Shown here in pieces: positions 20,391 through 20,532 of a stretch of DNA of 20,532 bases. The stretch is taken from positions 124,721 to 145,252 of the forward strand of contig BMAT01012860.1 in assembly GCA_019649035.1 (NCBI GenBank), read 5' to 3'. The number at the start of each line of letters is the position of its first letter. Positions within the stretch are counted from its first letter, which is position 1. This DNA is from Elysia marginata. Lineage: Eukaryota; Mollusca; Gastropoda; Plakobranchidae. A program made the translations under genes and the position numbers. The notes beneath the pieces were generated by a model. The model searched no databases. It saw only the letters and a program-made list of their open reading frames with translations, and was not told where the DNA came from.

Positions 20391-20532
20391 CTACTACTAG
20401 AACAAAAACAAAAGCTACTGATTCTATAACTAATGCAATTACTACTACTACTTGGATTACTAATGCTATACTACTACTACTAGTACTACTACTACTACTA
20501 CTAGTGCTAATACTACTAGTACTACTACTACT
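20391..20532. repeat. Imperfect (ACT)n array running off the window edge
   Basis: CTA/TAC/ACT triplets with interruptions (ACAAAAACAAAAG, GATTCTATAAC, TAATGC) become purer toward the right edge, so the array probably continues beyond the window. Confidence 0.9.

Overview
The window looks like noncoding nuclear DNA from a metazoan. It is AT-rich by eye, full of simple-sequence repeats, and has no intact protein-coding gene that I can recognise. Nothing points to a bacterium, plasmid, organelle or virus: there are no operon-like runs of ORFs, no long ORF beyond about 130 codons, and no rRNA or tRNA. The mix of AAG/CTT, GATA, GA, GAT and ACT microsatellites with a degraded L2/CR1-type non-LTR retrotransposon fits a marine invertebrate. 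A mollusc, perhaps a cephalopod, is my guess, but the sequence does not prove it.

Layout. Bases 1-73 are one copy of a segment found again, almost identical, at 4664-4736. The first copy runs into a (CTT)n tract. Bases 137-4663 are AT-rich and geneless, with a small hairpin near 1083-1133, a 22-base direct repeat (1667 and 2457) and a degenerate GGTA/GATA tract (2398-2508). From 4737 to about 8460 there is a TTC-rich patch, a GC-richer block of unknown nature (6072-6300), a weak candidate for a degraded coding fragment (7284-7514) and a possible single Tc1/mariner-like terminus near 7752. A long pyrimidine-rich stretch (8461-8790) leads into the most GC- and CpG-rich extended block (8861-9215). 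Bases 9216-15600 are mostly featureless apart from a (GA)n tract (12509-12588) and small CpG-dense patches, the densest at 14331-14411. Bases 15604-15920 are a compound GATA/GA array. A GAT array lies at 16769-16852.

The one feature with clear protein homology is at about 18401-19405: the 3' part of a dead L2/CR1-group LINE. It holds the reverse transcriptase YADD box, the C-terminal region, the stop, a 3' UTR and a (TTA)5 tail. At least four reading-frame breaks and one internal in-frame deletion disable it. It lies between AAG-rich DNA on its left and (AAG)22 on its right. The window ends in an ACT-type triplet array that runs off the edge.

No set of genes here works together as a pathway or defence system. 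I looked for an undescribed system and did not find one. The items most worth checking are the duplicated 73-base segment, the CpG/GC-rich blocks as candidate conserved or regulatory DNA, the possible coding relic at 7284-7514, and the LINE between AAG tracts.
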